From Planktothricoides sp. SR001 (GTDB lineage: Bacteria > Cyanobacteriota > Cyanobacteriia > Cyanobacteriales > Laspinemataceae): a stretch of 38,362 nucleotides of DNA. Within the stretch, counting starts at the first letter, position 1. The number at the start of each line of letters is the position of its first letter. The position numbers were made by a program, and so were the translations under genes. The notes beneath the pieces are model-generated. The model saw nothing but the letters and a program-made list of their open reading frames with translations. It searched no databases and was not told where the DNA came from. Positions 1 to 7,959 of this stretch are shown in pieces. The DNA lies in NCBI RefSeq assembly GCF_001276715.1, contig NZ_LIUQ01000061.1:1-38362 (forward strand), written 5' to 3'.

Positions 1-97
1 ATTGCCTAACTGAGATGCACCCGAGCAAAAAGCTCTGGACAGACCGATCGTACCGCCATCAAGACCTTCCAGCGTTCAGCTTAAGCTTGGGAGCCAA

Positions 98-613
98 GTG
101 GCTGGCGCACAAGTTTTATTTATCCCAGATCCAAAGAAGTTAGCTAGACAATGGTCCGATCAAAATGCCAAAGATATTTGGATTTATAAAGTTAGTTTGC
201 AAGCATTTAATCGAGATGAGTTTCTCCGCAATTATAAAGGAGAATACTTGACCGAAGCCGACTTATTTTTAGCAGAGTTCTATTTTCTTAAAGGAGACAG
301 TCAACTTCCGGGAGCACAGTTGCCCCAGGGAACGGAACAGCTAACCTACATAGTAGATAATAACGTAGATGATAACGTAGATAATAACGTAGATAATAAT
401 AAGAAGAATAATGAGAAGAACTTAACTCCGTTATTACCGATTAATCCCAAACTGCTGAATTATTTTAGCGCTACAGAGTTGAACGAAATTCTGGAGTTGC
501 AACCAGTTGTCATTGATTCGCGGTCTGGAGTTAGCGTCACAATTAAGCTTCCTCTCTCTGGGGGAACATATAAGGTGACTAAACAATATGCGATCGCAAA
601 GAAAATGCCATAG
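98..613 (+). CDS. N-terminal fragment of an actin-like ATPase gene (frame-disrupted), unknown domain
   Basis: The 171-residue product matches no family I recognise. Residues 1-75 look like a compact globular domain (FIPDPKKLARQW, then an aromatic segment ending AEFYFLKGD). An Asn/Asp-rich linker follows, made by four 12-bp repeats (DNNVDDNVDNNVDNN). A second block ends LPLSGGTYKVTKQY. The start used is GTG 98, with GGGAG four bases away. The frame is open from base 14, so a start outside this stretch or an additional upstream break is possible. The frame ends at TAG 611, but frame 1 is open from 583 and reads DRKENAIETEAIPFLELWPNF straight into the next gene without needing its TTG start. I infer that this and the next entry are one gene of roughly 850 codons split by a one-base loss near the HIP1 octamer at 591-598. 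Confidence 0.6.
   Translation: MAGAQVLFIPDPKKLARQWSDQNAKDIWIYKVSLQAFNRDEFLRNYKGEYLTEADLFLAEFYFLKGDSQLPGAQLPQGTEQLTYIVDNNVDDNVDNNVDNNKKNNEKNLTPLLPINPKLLNYFSATELNEILELQPVVIDSRSGVSVTIKLPLSGGTYKVTKQYAIAKKMP
353..400 (+). repeat. 12-bp tandem repeat, 4 copies, in coding sequence
   Basis: Four units of GTAGATAATAAC, with one G/A change and one final C/T change, encode the VDNN/VDDN linker of the first ATPase fragment. The length is a multiple of three, so copy-number change would not shift the frame. Confidence 0.9.
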
Positions 614-633
614 AAACAGAAGCCATCCCTTTT

Positions 634-2643
634 TTGGAACTCTGGCCAAATTTTGAATTTGACGTGAAGTCTAAATCTGATAAATCTGATAAATCTGATA
701 AACCTGATAAACCTGCTCAATGGTCTGAATACTATGCTTTCTACTATGATGACCGATCAGGAGATTTAGATCATAAAATTAAAACAAGGTTTCAGGTGGT
801 ATTTCCCCAAGTGTTTTCCCAAGCCCACCCGGAGAAATTGGTCGATTTCCAAATCACTCGGTTGACAAAATTTCCTTCCTACATGATTTGCCAGAAAGGT
901 CATCAATCGGCAGCAGTGGGAGTGATTTTGCTAACAAAGCCTGAAGAATTTAATTCTCTAGATCCAAACAAAACTTGGAGAGTCGGAGTGGATTTTGGCA
1001 CTTCGTTCACCCATGTTTACTATCAACCAGATCGGGGACTAGCCCAGCCACTAACTTGGGATCCTTTGTTGCTTAAAGTAACCAACACTGATGACAATGG
1101 GCGAGCGGCAGCACTTTATAGATATTTTAGCTCGCCAAAAGAAGAAGATTTTCCTTTGGCGACGGTGCTCACCACCGAGGGACATCGAGGTAACACCATT
1201 CCTATTTTTGATGGACGAATCTATATTCCTGAAGATATTTCAAATTTCGATTCGACTCAAGAGCATATTGAGACCGAACTCAAATGGCGGACTGGTGATA
1301 TCCCCTACAAGGAGCTATTTTTAAAACATTTGGCTTTAGTGATTGCGGCAGAAGCGGCTAAAAATGGTGTTAGGAAAATCGAGTGGACGATTTCCTATCC
1401 TACCGCTTTTTCCAACAATTATAAAAGAATATATGAAGCAACATGGGCAAACATTATTAATGAGTTAGGTCAAAAAACGGGGATGACTCATCACTGCTTG
1501 CCGAAACAAAAAGGCAGGTATTACCGCTCTGAAAGTATCGCTCTGGCTCACTACTTTGAGTCTGCGGAAAAGCAATCGTTAGGTTATACTACTTGCATTG
1601 ACCTGGGTGGTGGCACTGCGGATATCTCCATTTGGCAAAAAAATAGTATCATTCATCAATGTTCGATTAAGTTAGGGGGGAGACTCTTGTTCTCCCAATT
1701 TATCAAGCCTAAGTTTCTCGAAGAAGTTATCAAGTATTATCCTAAGAATGCTGATAAGGCTAACGACGACCAATCAGAAGTAAAAATTTCTGATGAAGAA
1801 GCCAAAGGTGAGGAAAAATTCTCTGCCAAGGTAGATACTGCGCTACGGCGAAAGAGTGAGCAATGGCTGAAAGATAAACGAAAGACGGAGCCAATCAACA
1901 CTGACGGCAACAAATCGATAACGGAATTTGGGGAAATTATTCAGGGAGCCGCGATCGGGATTGCTGGTCTGTACTACTATCTGGGTATTATCCTCAAAGG
2001 TTTATTTGAAGAAAAGAAGATTGCTAGTCTAAAAATTACTCCTGTTCTGATTGGTGGCAACGGTTCTCGACTCTTACACTGGCTTGATTCTGGAGGTAAA
2101 TTTACCCAAAATTCCGATATCAATAAATTGTTAAGTCGAATGCTCAGTGCAGGAGCCGGTATTGATGATATTCAACAAGAGACAGAGACTCGTCTGAGCA
2201 AGCAACCTAAAGCAGAAGTCGCTTGTGGCTTGGTGGCAGATCAGCAGCACACACAACTGACAGGCATGAATGCAGAAGATGAAAATAAGGTATTTGCCGG
2301 GGAACAATGTAAAGTAACTGGTAAAGCAAATGAAATCATCACTGTGGAGGCTAACCAACGAATTAGCTTCCCGAAGATAGTTAATAAATTTGAGGTGTCA
2401 GAGCTAACTAATCTTGAGGCTTTTCTGACAGCTTTTGACAATTCTGTAGAGCAATTGAAAATGAAAGAAATTATCCCGCCTCTGGGAGAATATCAGCGTA
2501 AAAAAATCTTGCCAAAAATCAAAAGAAAAGTAAAAATTGCTCTGGAAGACATTCATGGAGAACGCGACTATATCAGCACTGGAGAGCCTCCGTTTATTTT
2601 GGGATTAAAATGTCTGTTATGTTGTTTGGCGGGAAAAGACTAA
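634..2643 (+). CDS. Actin/Hsp70/sugar-kinase-fold ATPase (C-terminal part of a frame-disrupted gene)
   Basis: The 669-residue frame carries the three diagnostic nucleotide-binding motifs of the actin/Hsp70/sugar kinase superfamily: phosphate-1 VGVDFGTSFTHVYY (about residues 117-130), phosphate-2 CIDLGGGTADISIW (321-334) and the adenosine motif PVLIGGNGSRLL (470-481). A charged insertion of about 60 residues sits between phosphate-2 and adenosine (KNADKANDDQSEVKISDEEA). The protein is longer than MreB and lacks the DnaK substrate domain, so it is a divergent actin-like ATPase, not DnaK. Five 9-bp repeats encode KSDKSDKSDKPDKPA near the start. TTG 634 is only a formal start; the frame is open further upstream and probably continues the preceding frame. 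The stop overlaps the next ATG (TAATG), indicating translational coupling with the lipoprotein/coiled-coil gene. Role inferred: nucleotide-driven scaffold or switch acting with that membrane partner. Confidence 0.75.
   Translation: MELWPNFEFDVKSKSDKSDKSDKPDKPAQWSEYYAFYYDDRSGDLDHKIKTRFQVVFPQVFSQAHPEKLVDFQITRLTKFPSYMICQKGHQSAAVGVILLTKPEEFNSLDPNKTWRVGVDFGTSFTHVYYQPDRGLAQPLTWDPLLLKVTNTDDNGRAAALYRYFSSPKEEDFPLATVLTTEGHRGNTIPIFDGRIYIPEDISNFDSTQEHIETELKWRTGDIPYKELFLKHLALVIAAEAAKNGVRKIEWTISYPTAFSNNYKRIYEATWANIINELGQKTGMTHHCLPKQKGRYYRSESIALAHYFESAEKQSLGYTTCIDLGGGTADISIWQKNSIIHQCSIKLGGRLLFSQFIKPKFLEEVIKYYPKNADKANDDQSEVKISDEEAKGEEKFSAKVDTALRRKSEQWLKDKRKTEPINTDGNKSITEFGEIIQGAAIGIAGLYYYLGIILKGLFEEKKIASLKITPVLIGGNGSRLLHWLDSGGKFTQNSDINKLLSRMLSAGAGIDDIQQETETRLSKQPKAEVACGLVADQQHTQLTGMNAEDENKVFAGEQCKVTGKANEIITVEANQRISFPKIVNKFEVSELTNLEAFLTAFDNSVEQLKMKEIIPPLGEYQRKKILPKIKRKVKIALEDIHGERDYISTGEPPFILGLKCLLCCLAGKD
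673..717 (+). repeat. 9-bp tandem repeat, 5 copies, in coding sequence
   Basis: Five units based on AAATCTGAT encode KSD-KSD-KSD-KPD-KPA near the start of the actin-like frame. It is frame-neutral and forms a charged linker between the segment around WPNF and the domain starting WSEYYAFYYD. Confidence 0.9.
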
Positions 2644-2966
2644 TGAGACAAATCAGAAAAGGAAAATTCAGCAATGTTTTATTAGCAGTCTTTCTATTAA
2701 GTCTGCTGGGTGGCTGCGGATATACCGGCAGCAAGCCCACACAAAAGAATCCTGATACTACAGCAACACCTACAGCTAACGAAATTGTGGGAAAAGAACC
2801 CACTATCGGATCTGATTTAGATGAATTAAAAGAGCAACTTAAGAATGTGCAAAAAACAATAAATTTTGATGATTTTGCCTATGATAATTTCACAAAAAAT
2901 TTAACAATATTTGACACAAAATTTAATGATTTTTTTAAAAAAAAACATTCCGAAAAATCAATCTAA
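2643..2966 (+). CDS. Lipoprotein-signal N-terminal part of a membrane coiled-coil protein (frame ends after an A9 run)
   Basis: This frame of 107 residues begins at ATG 2643, which overlaps the stop of the ATPase gene. An in-frame ATG at 2610 exists but would put 11 residues before the signal. Residues 1-28 form a lipoprotein signal: basic start MRQIRKGK, hydrophobic stretch NVLLAVFLLSLL, lipobox LLGGC. A Thr/Pro-rich spacer and a helical stretch (LDELKEQLKNVQKTINFDDF) follow. Reading crosses T7A9 at 2930-2945 and stops at 2964-2966. With one A fewer, the frame would pass DFFKKNIPKNQSKAKLAEIKSLL into the next gene, whose first residues lack an independent ribosome binding site. I infer one gene, split by homopolymer variation, sequencing error or genuine slippage. 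No homologue recognised. Confidence 0.65.
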   Translation: MRQIRKGKFSNVLLAVFLLSLLGGCGYTGSKPTQKNPDTTATPTANEIVGKEPTIGSDLDELKEQLKNVQKTINFDDFAYDNFTKNLTIFDTKFNDFFKKKHSEKSI

Positions 2967-4689
2967 AGCTAAACTTGCGGAAATTAAAAGTTTATTAGAA
3001 ACGGTTAACAAAACTGTTAAGTCTATAGATCCTGATGTTAAGCCAGACGATAATGTTATAGAAAAACTCAACCAAAGTTTCGAGCGTATCGAAGCAAAAC
3101 TGAATGCTTTGTCTCTGGGGACAACAGGTGCAACAAGCACTGAGAGTAAATCGTCTGCCAGCGATCAATTACCCAACGATTCCAACATAATACCACGACT
3201 GGATTCTATAGAAACGGTACTCAAAAAATTAGAGGAAAATAATCGTAAGCCAGCACAATATGATTTTGTTTATCTGGTATTTTCTACTTTTATATGTAGT
3301 ACCATTTCTCTGGGATTGCTATTGATATTGCTGATGAAACAATTGGATAAGTCGAAGTTAGCAGAAGTCAAGAAAACCCCAGATGTTGATTCTGAGAATA
3401 AAACGAGTGAATTAAGTGAAATAAATAAATCAATCAATTCACTAAAAGATGAATTTAAAAACTTAGCTGAATCAAACAATAGCTTTCAGAGTAGCGTAAT
3501 CACTAAAGAGGAGAGAGATTCCTGGAAAACTTCAATCGATGAGATTTCGCAGATGCGCGAACCACTACAAAATTTAAAGGATATTAAAGAATTATTGTCC
3601 TCAACTATTTCAGATGTAAATAAAAAAATTGAAGGGCTGAGTCAGCGAGAGCAAGAACTGACCAGCCAACAAAAAAAATTGGCTGATAAAATTTCTGAGT
3701 TTCTAAACAAAAAGCCAGATGAAAAGTCTAAAGAATTGTCAATTCAGTTAGATGACCTGTTGCCTAAAATTGAGGAATTGCAAAAAGCTTTAGAAACTGT
3801 AGAGACTTTGCCGTCTCAGTTAGAGACTCGGGTATCTGACATAATGAAGAAATTGCAACCAGAGCAAAAGGATCTGCTATCTCTGTTGAGGGATCTGCCA
3901 TCTCAAATAATGGCGAAATTACAGCCAGGCTCAGATCATAACCAAAATTCCTCTAATCAAAATGAAAACAGTTTACCCGACGATGTACAACCAACTCAGC
4001 AGTATGATCGGGACAAGGAAAAGGATTTAACTGACTCGCCTGGTGAAACATTAAATGACGAAGATTCACAAAGAGATAGGGATGAAAAGCTTAATAGTTT
4101 GGCCGATCAATCTCAACCAGATGAAAATAACTTGAATAATGAAGAAGATGATCGCCATACAGAAGTGACTGACCTGAATAATATAGACAAGGCAGAGGAG
4201 GAAGAACAAGACGAACCAGAAGGATATAACCGGGTTCAAGAAACAAACCCTAATCCGCCACCGGCTGACAATTATAAACGTTCATCGGAGGTTATAGCAC
4301 CGGAGGTTATAGAATGTGTTAAAACATTTAACGAATCCTCAGAAGAATTCTTTAAAAAATCTGAATATTCTGTTGTTTACGTTAAGTGTTCAAATTTTAG
4401 CGAAGCCCGTAACAATGGTGTCACCCCTATTCTGGGAACAAAAGAGGCCGATGATGCTCGCTATGTAGTTGTATCTTTACATAGAGATTCTTCTATTGTG
4501 GTATTATTTCCCAAAAAATCCAAAATAGGCAAGGAAACAGAATATAACACGATGGAATTATTATTTAACTGTCAGAAATACACGCGTGGATTCAGCAAAT
4601 TTACCCTGATTAAACCCGCTAAAGTTAGCAAATTCGGGTCGAATCAATGGAAACTGATAGAAAAAGGTCAGCTTGAGTTTACGAGTTAA
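2911..4689 (+). CDS. Membrane-anchored coiled-coil protein with acidic linker and unknown C-terminal domain
   Basis: The 592-residue frame is named from architecture only. Residues about 15-110 are helical and low-complexity. Residues 119-143 form one transmembrane helix (VYLVFSTFICSTISLGLLLILL) followed by KQLDKSK, so the following part is likely cytoplasmic by the positive-inside rule. Residues about 150-330 are heptad-rich coiled coil (for example LSQREQELTSQQKKLADKI). Residues about 335-455 are strongly acidic and Asn/Gln/Asp-rich. Residues about 465-592 form a compact beta-rich domain (YVVVSLHRDSSIVVLFPKK) that I do not recognise. It probably continues the lipoprotein frame before it: lipid anchor outside, membrane crossing, cytoplasmic coiled coil. 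It directly follows the actin-like ATPase gene, suggesting the ATPase acts at this membrane scaffold. The first Met (2911) is nominal. Confidence 0.7.
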   Translation: MTQNLMIFLKKNIPKNQSKAKLAEIKSLLETVNKTVKSIDPDVKPDDNVIEKLNQSFERIEAKLNALSLGTTGATSTESKSSASDQLPNDSNIIPRLDSIETVLKKLEENNRKPAQYDFVYLVFSTFICSTISLGLLLILLMKQLDKSKLAEVKKTPDVDSENKTSELSEINKSINSLKDEFKNLAESNNSFQSSVITKEERDSWKTSIDEISQMREPLQNLKDIKELLSSTISDVNKKIEGLSQREQELTSQQKKLADKISEFLNKKPDEKSKELSIQLDDLLPKIEELQKALETVETLPSQLETRVSDIMKKLQPEQKDLLSLLRDLPSQIMAKLQPGSDHNQNSSNQNENSLPDDVQPTQQYDRDKEKDLTDSPGETLNDEDSQRDRDEKLNSLADQSQPDENNLNNEEDDRHTEVTDLNNIDKAEEEEQDEPEGYNRVQETNPNPPPADNYKRSSEVIAPEVIECVKTFNESSEEFFKKSEYSVVYVKCSNFSEARNNGVTPILGTKEADDARYVVVSLHRDSSIVVLFPKKSKIGKETEYNTMELLFNCQKYTRGFSKFTLIKPAKVSKFGSNQWKLIEKGQLEFTS

Positions 4690-4697
4690 AGACTGAA

Positions 4698-4935
4698 ATG
4701 GAGAACTTAACCAACTGACCGAAGCTATATTACACAGTCAAAAAGAAGCGCTTCCGCAAAGCGCGGATCGCTGCGCGAATCGCGGTTTTTCACGATGGCA
4801 AAGTAATTGGTTATTTTTATCCGATGAATGATTTAGAATCCGTGTCTAAAAGATGAATTAGCCAACGTCCTAGACAAAGTAATGGAACAAACGGGATGGG
4901 ATGAAGCAGAGTTAGTAAAAGCGTTTACTGAGTAA
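4698..4935 (+). pseudogene. Decayed small gene, interrupted by a palindromic repeat and a frameshift
   Basis: Three collinear fragments in alternating frames look like pieces of one short protein: ELNQLTEAILHSQKEA (from 4703), VFHDGKVIGYFYPMNDLESVSK (4785 onward, second frame) and DELANVLDKVMEQTGWDEAE to VKAFTE, stop 4933-4935 (back in the first frame). Between the first two lies a GC-rich palindromic insert (4747-4785) built from GCGCTTCCGCAAAGCGC and GCGCGAATCGC. The second and third fragments are separated by a one-base shift near 4850. The product looks like a small antitoxin-type or conserved cyanobacterial protein, but I cannot name its family. Confidence 0.6.
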
Positions 4936-5046
4936 TTAGATTCAACGGTTTGTTCGCGAGGCAGAGCCTCTAGAAGGGCATTCCCAGGCAGAGCCTGGGA
5001 ACGAGAGAACGAGAGAAACGAGAGAATAAGAAACCCGATTTCTAAA

Positions 5047-5547
5047 TCAGTCGCGATCGCATTCCTCTGATAATTTGAGTAATTCTGCATAAAGCTCATT
5101 ACGAATCCAAAATCCATGCACGATTAAAGCATCTAATAATGGCTTTACCTCTGCAATTAATCCCTGTTTTTTACTTGCCAGCAAAATCCCCAATAAACCA
5201 ATCACCTTAATTCCAGACTGAATCGCTTTTTGTCTACCTCTGCGTTCATCCACAATCAGTCGATCTGCATTCAACTCCATTGCCAGAACAATCGCTTCCG
5301 CTTCACCTGGATCTAGGTTAGATTGGAAAGTTTTTAGCCATGACAAATTGCTAACTGATTTCACTTGAATCCAATCAAGATTTTTTACGGCTAAAGTAGC
5401 GGGATCTGTGGCTCCAGAGTTGAGAATTTCTTGATAAACCGCCACTGGAATCATCACCGTACCATAAAGCTGTTGCAAAAGATGCAACTGTCCGATCGCT
5501 GCTAGATTACTAATAGGGGAAGTATCGCTAACAATAATCATCGCCAA
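5047..5547 (-). CDS. DUF3368 PIN-like toxin
   Basis: The 166-residue protein has the layout of DUF3368, a PIN-like nuclease family: N-terminal VSDTSPISNLAAIG with the first acidic residue, IPVAVYQEI, the conserved central LDPGEAEAIVLA, and LIVDERRGRQKA with the next acidic pair. PIN proteins cleave RNA using a metal held by such acidic residues; activity here is inferred from family. Its start overlaps the end of the UPF0175 gene by 10 bp, the usual antitoxin-first arrangement, so the pair is a type II toxin-antitoxin candidate, probably cotranscribed and regulated by its own antitoxin. The frame is intact and of typical length, unlike the toxin remnants near 22.9 kb. Confidence 0.88.
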   Translation of the reverse strand: MAMIIVSDTSPISNLAAIGQLHLLQQLYGTVMIPVAVYQEILNSGATDPATLAVKNLDWIQVKSVSNLSWLKTFQSNLDPGEAEAIVLAMELNADRLIVDERRGRQKAIQSGIKVIGLLGILLASKKQGLIAEVKPLLDALIVHGFWIRNELYAELLKLSEECDRD

Positions 5548-5783
5548 TTATTTTCTGTTAAACTTTTGAAATCCTCTCTTAACTCAGCAATATCGTAGTG
5601 TAGAGGAATTTGACGACTCGCAAGTAACTTTTGAAATTCAAGCTGATTCATTTGGGCAAACCGACTGGCTTGAGCTAGGGTAAATCGCTCTTGTTGAAAC
5701 AGCATAATGGCAATTTCTTGCAGCAGTTGCTCTTCAGACATTTCTACGTTCTGCAAAACTTCATTAGATATGACAATGGTCAT
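5538..5783 (-). CDS. UPF0175 family antitoxin
   Basis: The 81-residue protein belongs to the UPF0175 family, which usually precedes DUF3368/PIN toxins in cyanobacteria. Visible features are VISNEVLQNVEMSEEQLLQEIAI, then a helix-turn-helix-like FTLAQASRFAQMNQLEFQKLL and the family ending PLHYDIAELREDF. It overlaps the toxin gene by 10 bp and would be translated first. Function inferred: neutralises the toxin and may bind the operon promoter through the helix-turn-helix. It has a diverged paralogue at 23050-23298 sharing the NYD/HYDI(A/E) ending. No distinct operator is visible upstream; the region beyond 5783 turns into palindromic repeats. Confidence 0.88.
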   Translation of the reverse strand: MTIVISNEVLQNVEMSEEQLLQEIAIMLFQQERFTLAQASRFAQMNQLEFQKLLASRQIPLHYDIAELREDFKSLTENNWR

Positions 5784-5841
5784 AGCTTTTCATCCATGTT
5801 TTTAACTATTATATAGCAATTCTTTCCGGGGTTGTGGTAAT

Positions 5842-6113
5842 TGTAGGGGCGATCGCCTCGTAGTCGCCCCCGCCATTTCTGTAGGGGCGAAGCATTCCGG
5901 CAAACAAATTATTGCTGAAAAGATTAGCCTGATACCGGAATGCTTCGCCCTACCGTGGTTCAGTAATCTGAAAACCGCTGTAGGGCGAAGCATTCGGGTA
6001 ATTATTTTTACCGTGAAAACCCAGGATTAAATGCCGCGTAAGGGCGAAGCATTCGGGTAATTATCTTTACCGTGATAACCCAGAATTAACTGCCCGAATG
6101 CTTCGCCCCTACA
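5842..6113. repeat. Cluster of GGGCGAAGCATTC-type palindromic repeats
   Basis: This gap between the antitoxin and hisS holds alternating copies of GTAGGGGCGAAGCATTC and its reverse complement GAATGCTTCGCCCCTAC (near 5881, 5937, 5979, 6039 and 6093). Two of them continue into a near-identical GGGTAATTAT(T/C)TTTACCGTGA segment. The family recurs at 18460-18530. Opposed copies can fold into hairpins. It looks like a dispersed repeat expanded by local duplication; no gene is supported here. Confidence 0.85.
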
Positions 6114-6125
6114 GAGGTGTGTTTT

Positions 6126-7406
6126 CTATAAAGCAGCCGAAGAAACCCGGTTTCTAATATTTAATGATTGGCTGAATAACTCTGTTTGCCCGATCGCCTC
6201 TTGTTGGCCAGTTTTCAACCATTTCACCTGAACCGTGCCATTAGCCGCCTCTTCGTCGCCTAAAATGAGGCAAACTGCCGCCCCACTGCGATCGGCCCGT
6301 TTAAACTGCTTGCCAAAAGCACTACCACTCAGGTCTAACTCCACGGAAAAGCCGGACTGCCGGAGTTTTTGGGCGATTTTCAGGGCTTGGTGTTCCGCAG
6401 CGGTCCCGCGAGACACCACATAAAAATCGATCGCCGTTGTCTGGGTAGCATCAAGCTGCTGCAATAAAATAATCAAGCGTTCCAAACCGATCGCCCATCC
6501 CACTGCGGGAGTTTCTGGGCCGCCCAACTCTTGCACCAAACCATCATAACGACCGCCCCCGCAAACCGTTGCCTGAGCACCGAGGTCATCAGAAATAATC
6601 TCAAAAGCGGTGTGAGTATAGTAATCTAAACCCCGGACTAAACGGTGATTCAACTCGTAGGAAATCCCCAAATCAGTCAGCAGGGTTTGCACTTGTTCAA
6701 AATGTTTTTGCGAGTCCGGGCCAAGATACTCGTATATTTTCGGCGCACTGAGGGCAATTTCCTGAGTCCGCTGATCTTTACTATCCAAAATTCGCAAAGG
6801 ATTACGAGTCAGGCGATCGCGGGAGTCTGGATCTAATTCTTCTTTGTATGGGGTCAAATAATCCACCAACGCTTCCCGATAACGCTGCCGGTCTTCGGAA
6901 TTGCCCACAGAATTTAAGGCTAAATGCAGATTTTTCAGCCCCAAAGCTTGCAAAATATCCGTAGCAATAGCAATAACTTCCACATCAGCGCGGGGGTCTG
7001 CGGTGCCGATCGCCTCAACACCGATTTGGTGAAATTGCCGTTGTCTCCCTGCTTGGGGGCGTTCATAACGAAACATCGGCCCAGTGTACCAGAGACGTTG
7101 TACCCCACCTTGACCATGCAATTTATTTTCAATAAAAGAACGCACCACCCCAGCAGTGCCCTCTGGTCGCAAGGTAATCGATCGCTCCTTGCGATCGCTA
7201 AAAGTGTACATTTCCTTGCCCACAATATCGGTAGCTTCCCCGATACCCCGTTCAAACAGGGCAGTTTCCTCAAAAATCGGCGTCCTAATTTCCCGATAAG
7301 CAGCGCGGTTGAGAATTTCTCTCGCGGTTGCCTCCACTCGTTGCCAATAGCCAATTTCTTCCGGCAGGATATCCCGCGTTCCTCGTAAAGCTTTAATCGT
7401 ACCCAT
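6126..7406 (-). CDS. hisS: Histidyl-tRNA synthetase
   Basis: Class II aminoacyl-tRNA synthetase that charges tRNA-His with histidine using ATP in the cytoplasm. The 426-residue length matches the family. Motif 1 lies in the region around EIRTPIFEE; motif 2 is [20 protein letters not shown]; the histidine-specific peptides [14 protein letters not shown] and [14 protein letters not shown] are intact; motif 3 is [10 protein letters not shown]. The C-terminal anticodon-binding domain (IDFYVVSRG onward) is present. ATG 7406 opens the typical [15 protein letters not shown]. The last ten codons overlap a dispersed AGAAACCCGGTTTCT palindrome, so the tail [10 protein letters not shown] is repeat-derived. 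The gene appears to stand alone between repeat-rich gaps. Confidence 0.98.
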   Translation of the reverse strand: MGTIKALRGTRDILPEEIGYWQRVEATAREILNRAAYREIRTPIFEETALFERGIGEATDIVGKEMYTFSDRKERSITLRPEGTAGVVRSFIENKLHGQGGVQRLWYTGPMFRYERPQAGRQRQFHQIGVEAIGTADPRADVEVIAIATDILQALGLKNLHLALNSVGNSEDRQRYREALVDYLTPYKEELDPDSRDRLTRNPLRILDSKDQRTQEIALSAPKIYEYLGPDSQKHFEQVQTLLTDLGISYELNHRLVRGLDYYTHTAFEIISDDLGAQATVCGGGRYDGLVQELGGPETPAVGWAIGLERLIILLQQLDATQTTAIDFYVVSRGTAAEHQALKIAQKLRQSGFSVELDLSGSAFGKQFKRADRSGAAVCLILGDEEAANGTVQVKWLKTGQQEAIGQTELFSQSLNIRNRVSSAAL

Positions 7407-7638
7407 TCAAATGTTAGATTCTCTTATTTTTACTCTTATGTTTACTATTATTTTTAAGACTTCGGTAGATTTCAGAGATCGGCTTGAGATTGCCAGCCAA
7501 ATATTCCAAAAATATTCGCTAAATTTAGCAAATTTAGCTAAATAATTAGCAATTAGCAATTAGCATTTCCCTCGATCAACCATCAACCATCAACCATCAA
7601 CGATCAACCATCAACGATCAACCATCAACGATCAACTA
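7407..7638. repeat. Intergenic with short tandem repeats upstream of hisS
   Basis: At 7541-7566 there is an ATTAGCA ladder. At 7573-7636 there are about eight units of a CATCAACCAT / GATCAACCAT type 10-bp repeat. No promoter can be assigned confidently. The tandem array ends right at the 3' end of the 94-residue protein gene. Confidence 0.8.
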
Positions 7639-7923
7639 TTAACAAACCTGCCAATCTCCAAAGCGATCGCCATAATACTGCAAAATTTGCTCAACCCGTT
7701 GGCGGTCTGCTGCCGAAATCTCTGGAGGATAAGAAATCCACAAACCCCCCACCTGGCTTTGGGAATAATCAAACTGTGGGGAAGTTTGCGGCATCAAACC
7801 CGCTTGCACCCCAACCACTTGACGGATATGGGCTAAAACTTCCCGATAAACCGCCAAAGGCAGTCGGGGAATTTGATACTGTAAACGATTTTGTCCGACA
7901 GTTTGATTGGTCATCTCACTCAT
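7639..7923 (-). CDS. Conserved small protein of unknown function
   Basis: The 94-residue soluble protein has no recognised domain. It shows an amphipathic N-terminal part (YQIPRLPLAVYREVLAHIRQV), a polar middle with VGGLWISYPPEI and a short C-terminal helix AADRQRVEQILQYYGDRF. It reads like a lineage-conserved cyanobacterial protein and codon use matches its neighbours. ATG 7923 (MSEMTNQ) is used; ATG 7914 three codons later is equally possible. It lies 36 bp downstream of the PedR-like regulator on the same strand, so the two may be cotranscribed. No function is proposed. Confidence 0.8.
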   Translation of the reverse strand: MSEMTNQTVGQNRLQYQIPRLPLAVYREVLAHIRQVVGVQAGLMPQTSPQFDYSQSQVGGLWISYPPEISAADRQRVEQILQYYGDRFGDWQVC

Positions 7924-7959
7924 CTAGGTCAAATTTGACTTTTATTCAGAGAATTTTAC

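Noticed and set aside
6924-7388. 154-residue plus-strand frame inside hisS
   Set aside because: Antisense shadow of the intact hisS gene with no recognisable domain or ribosome binding site.
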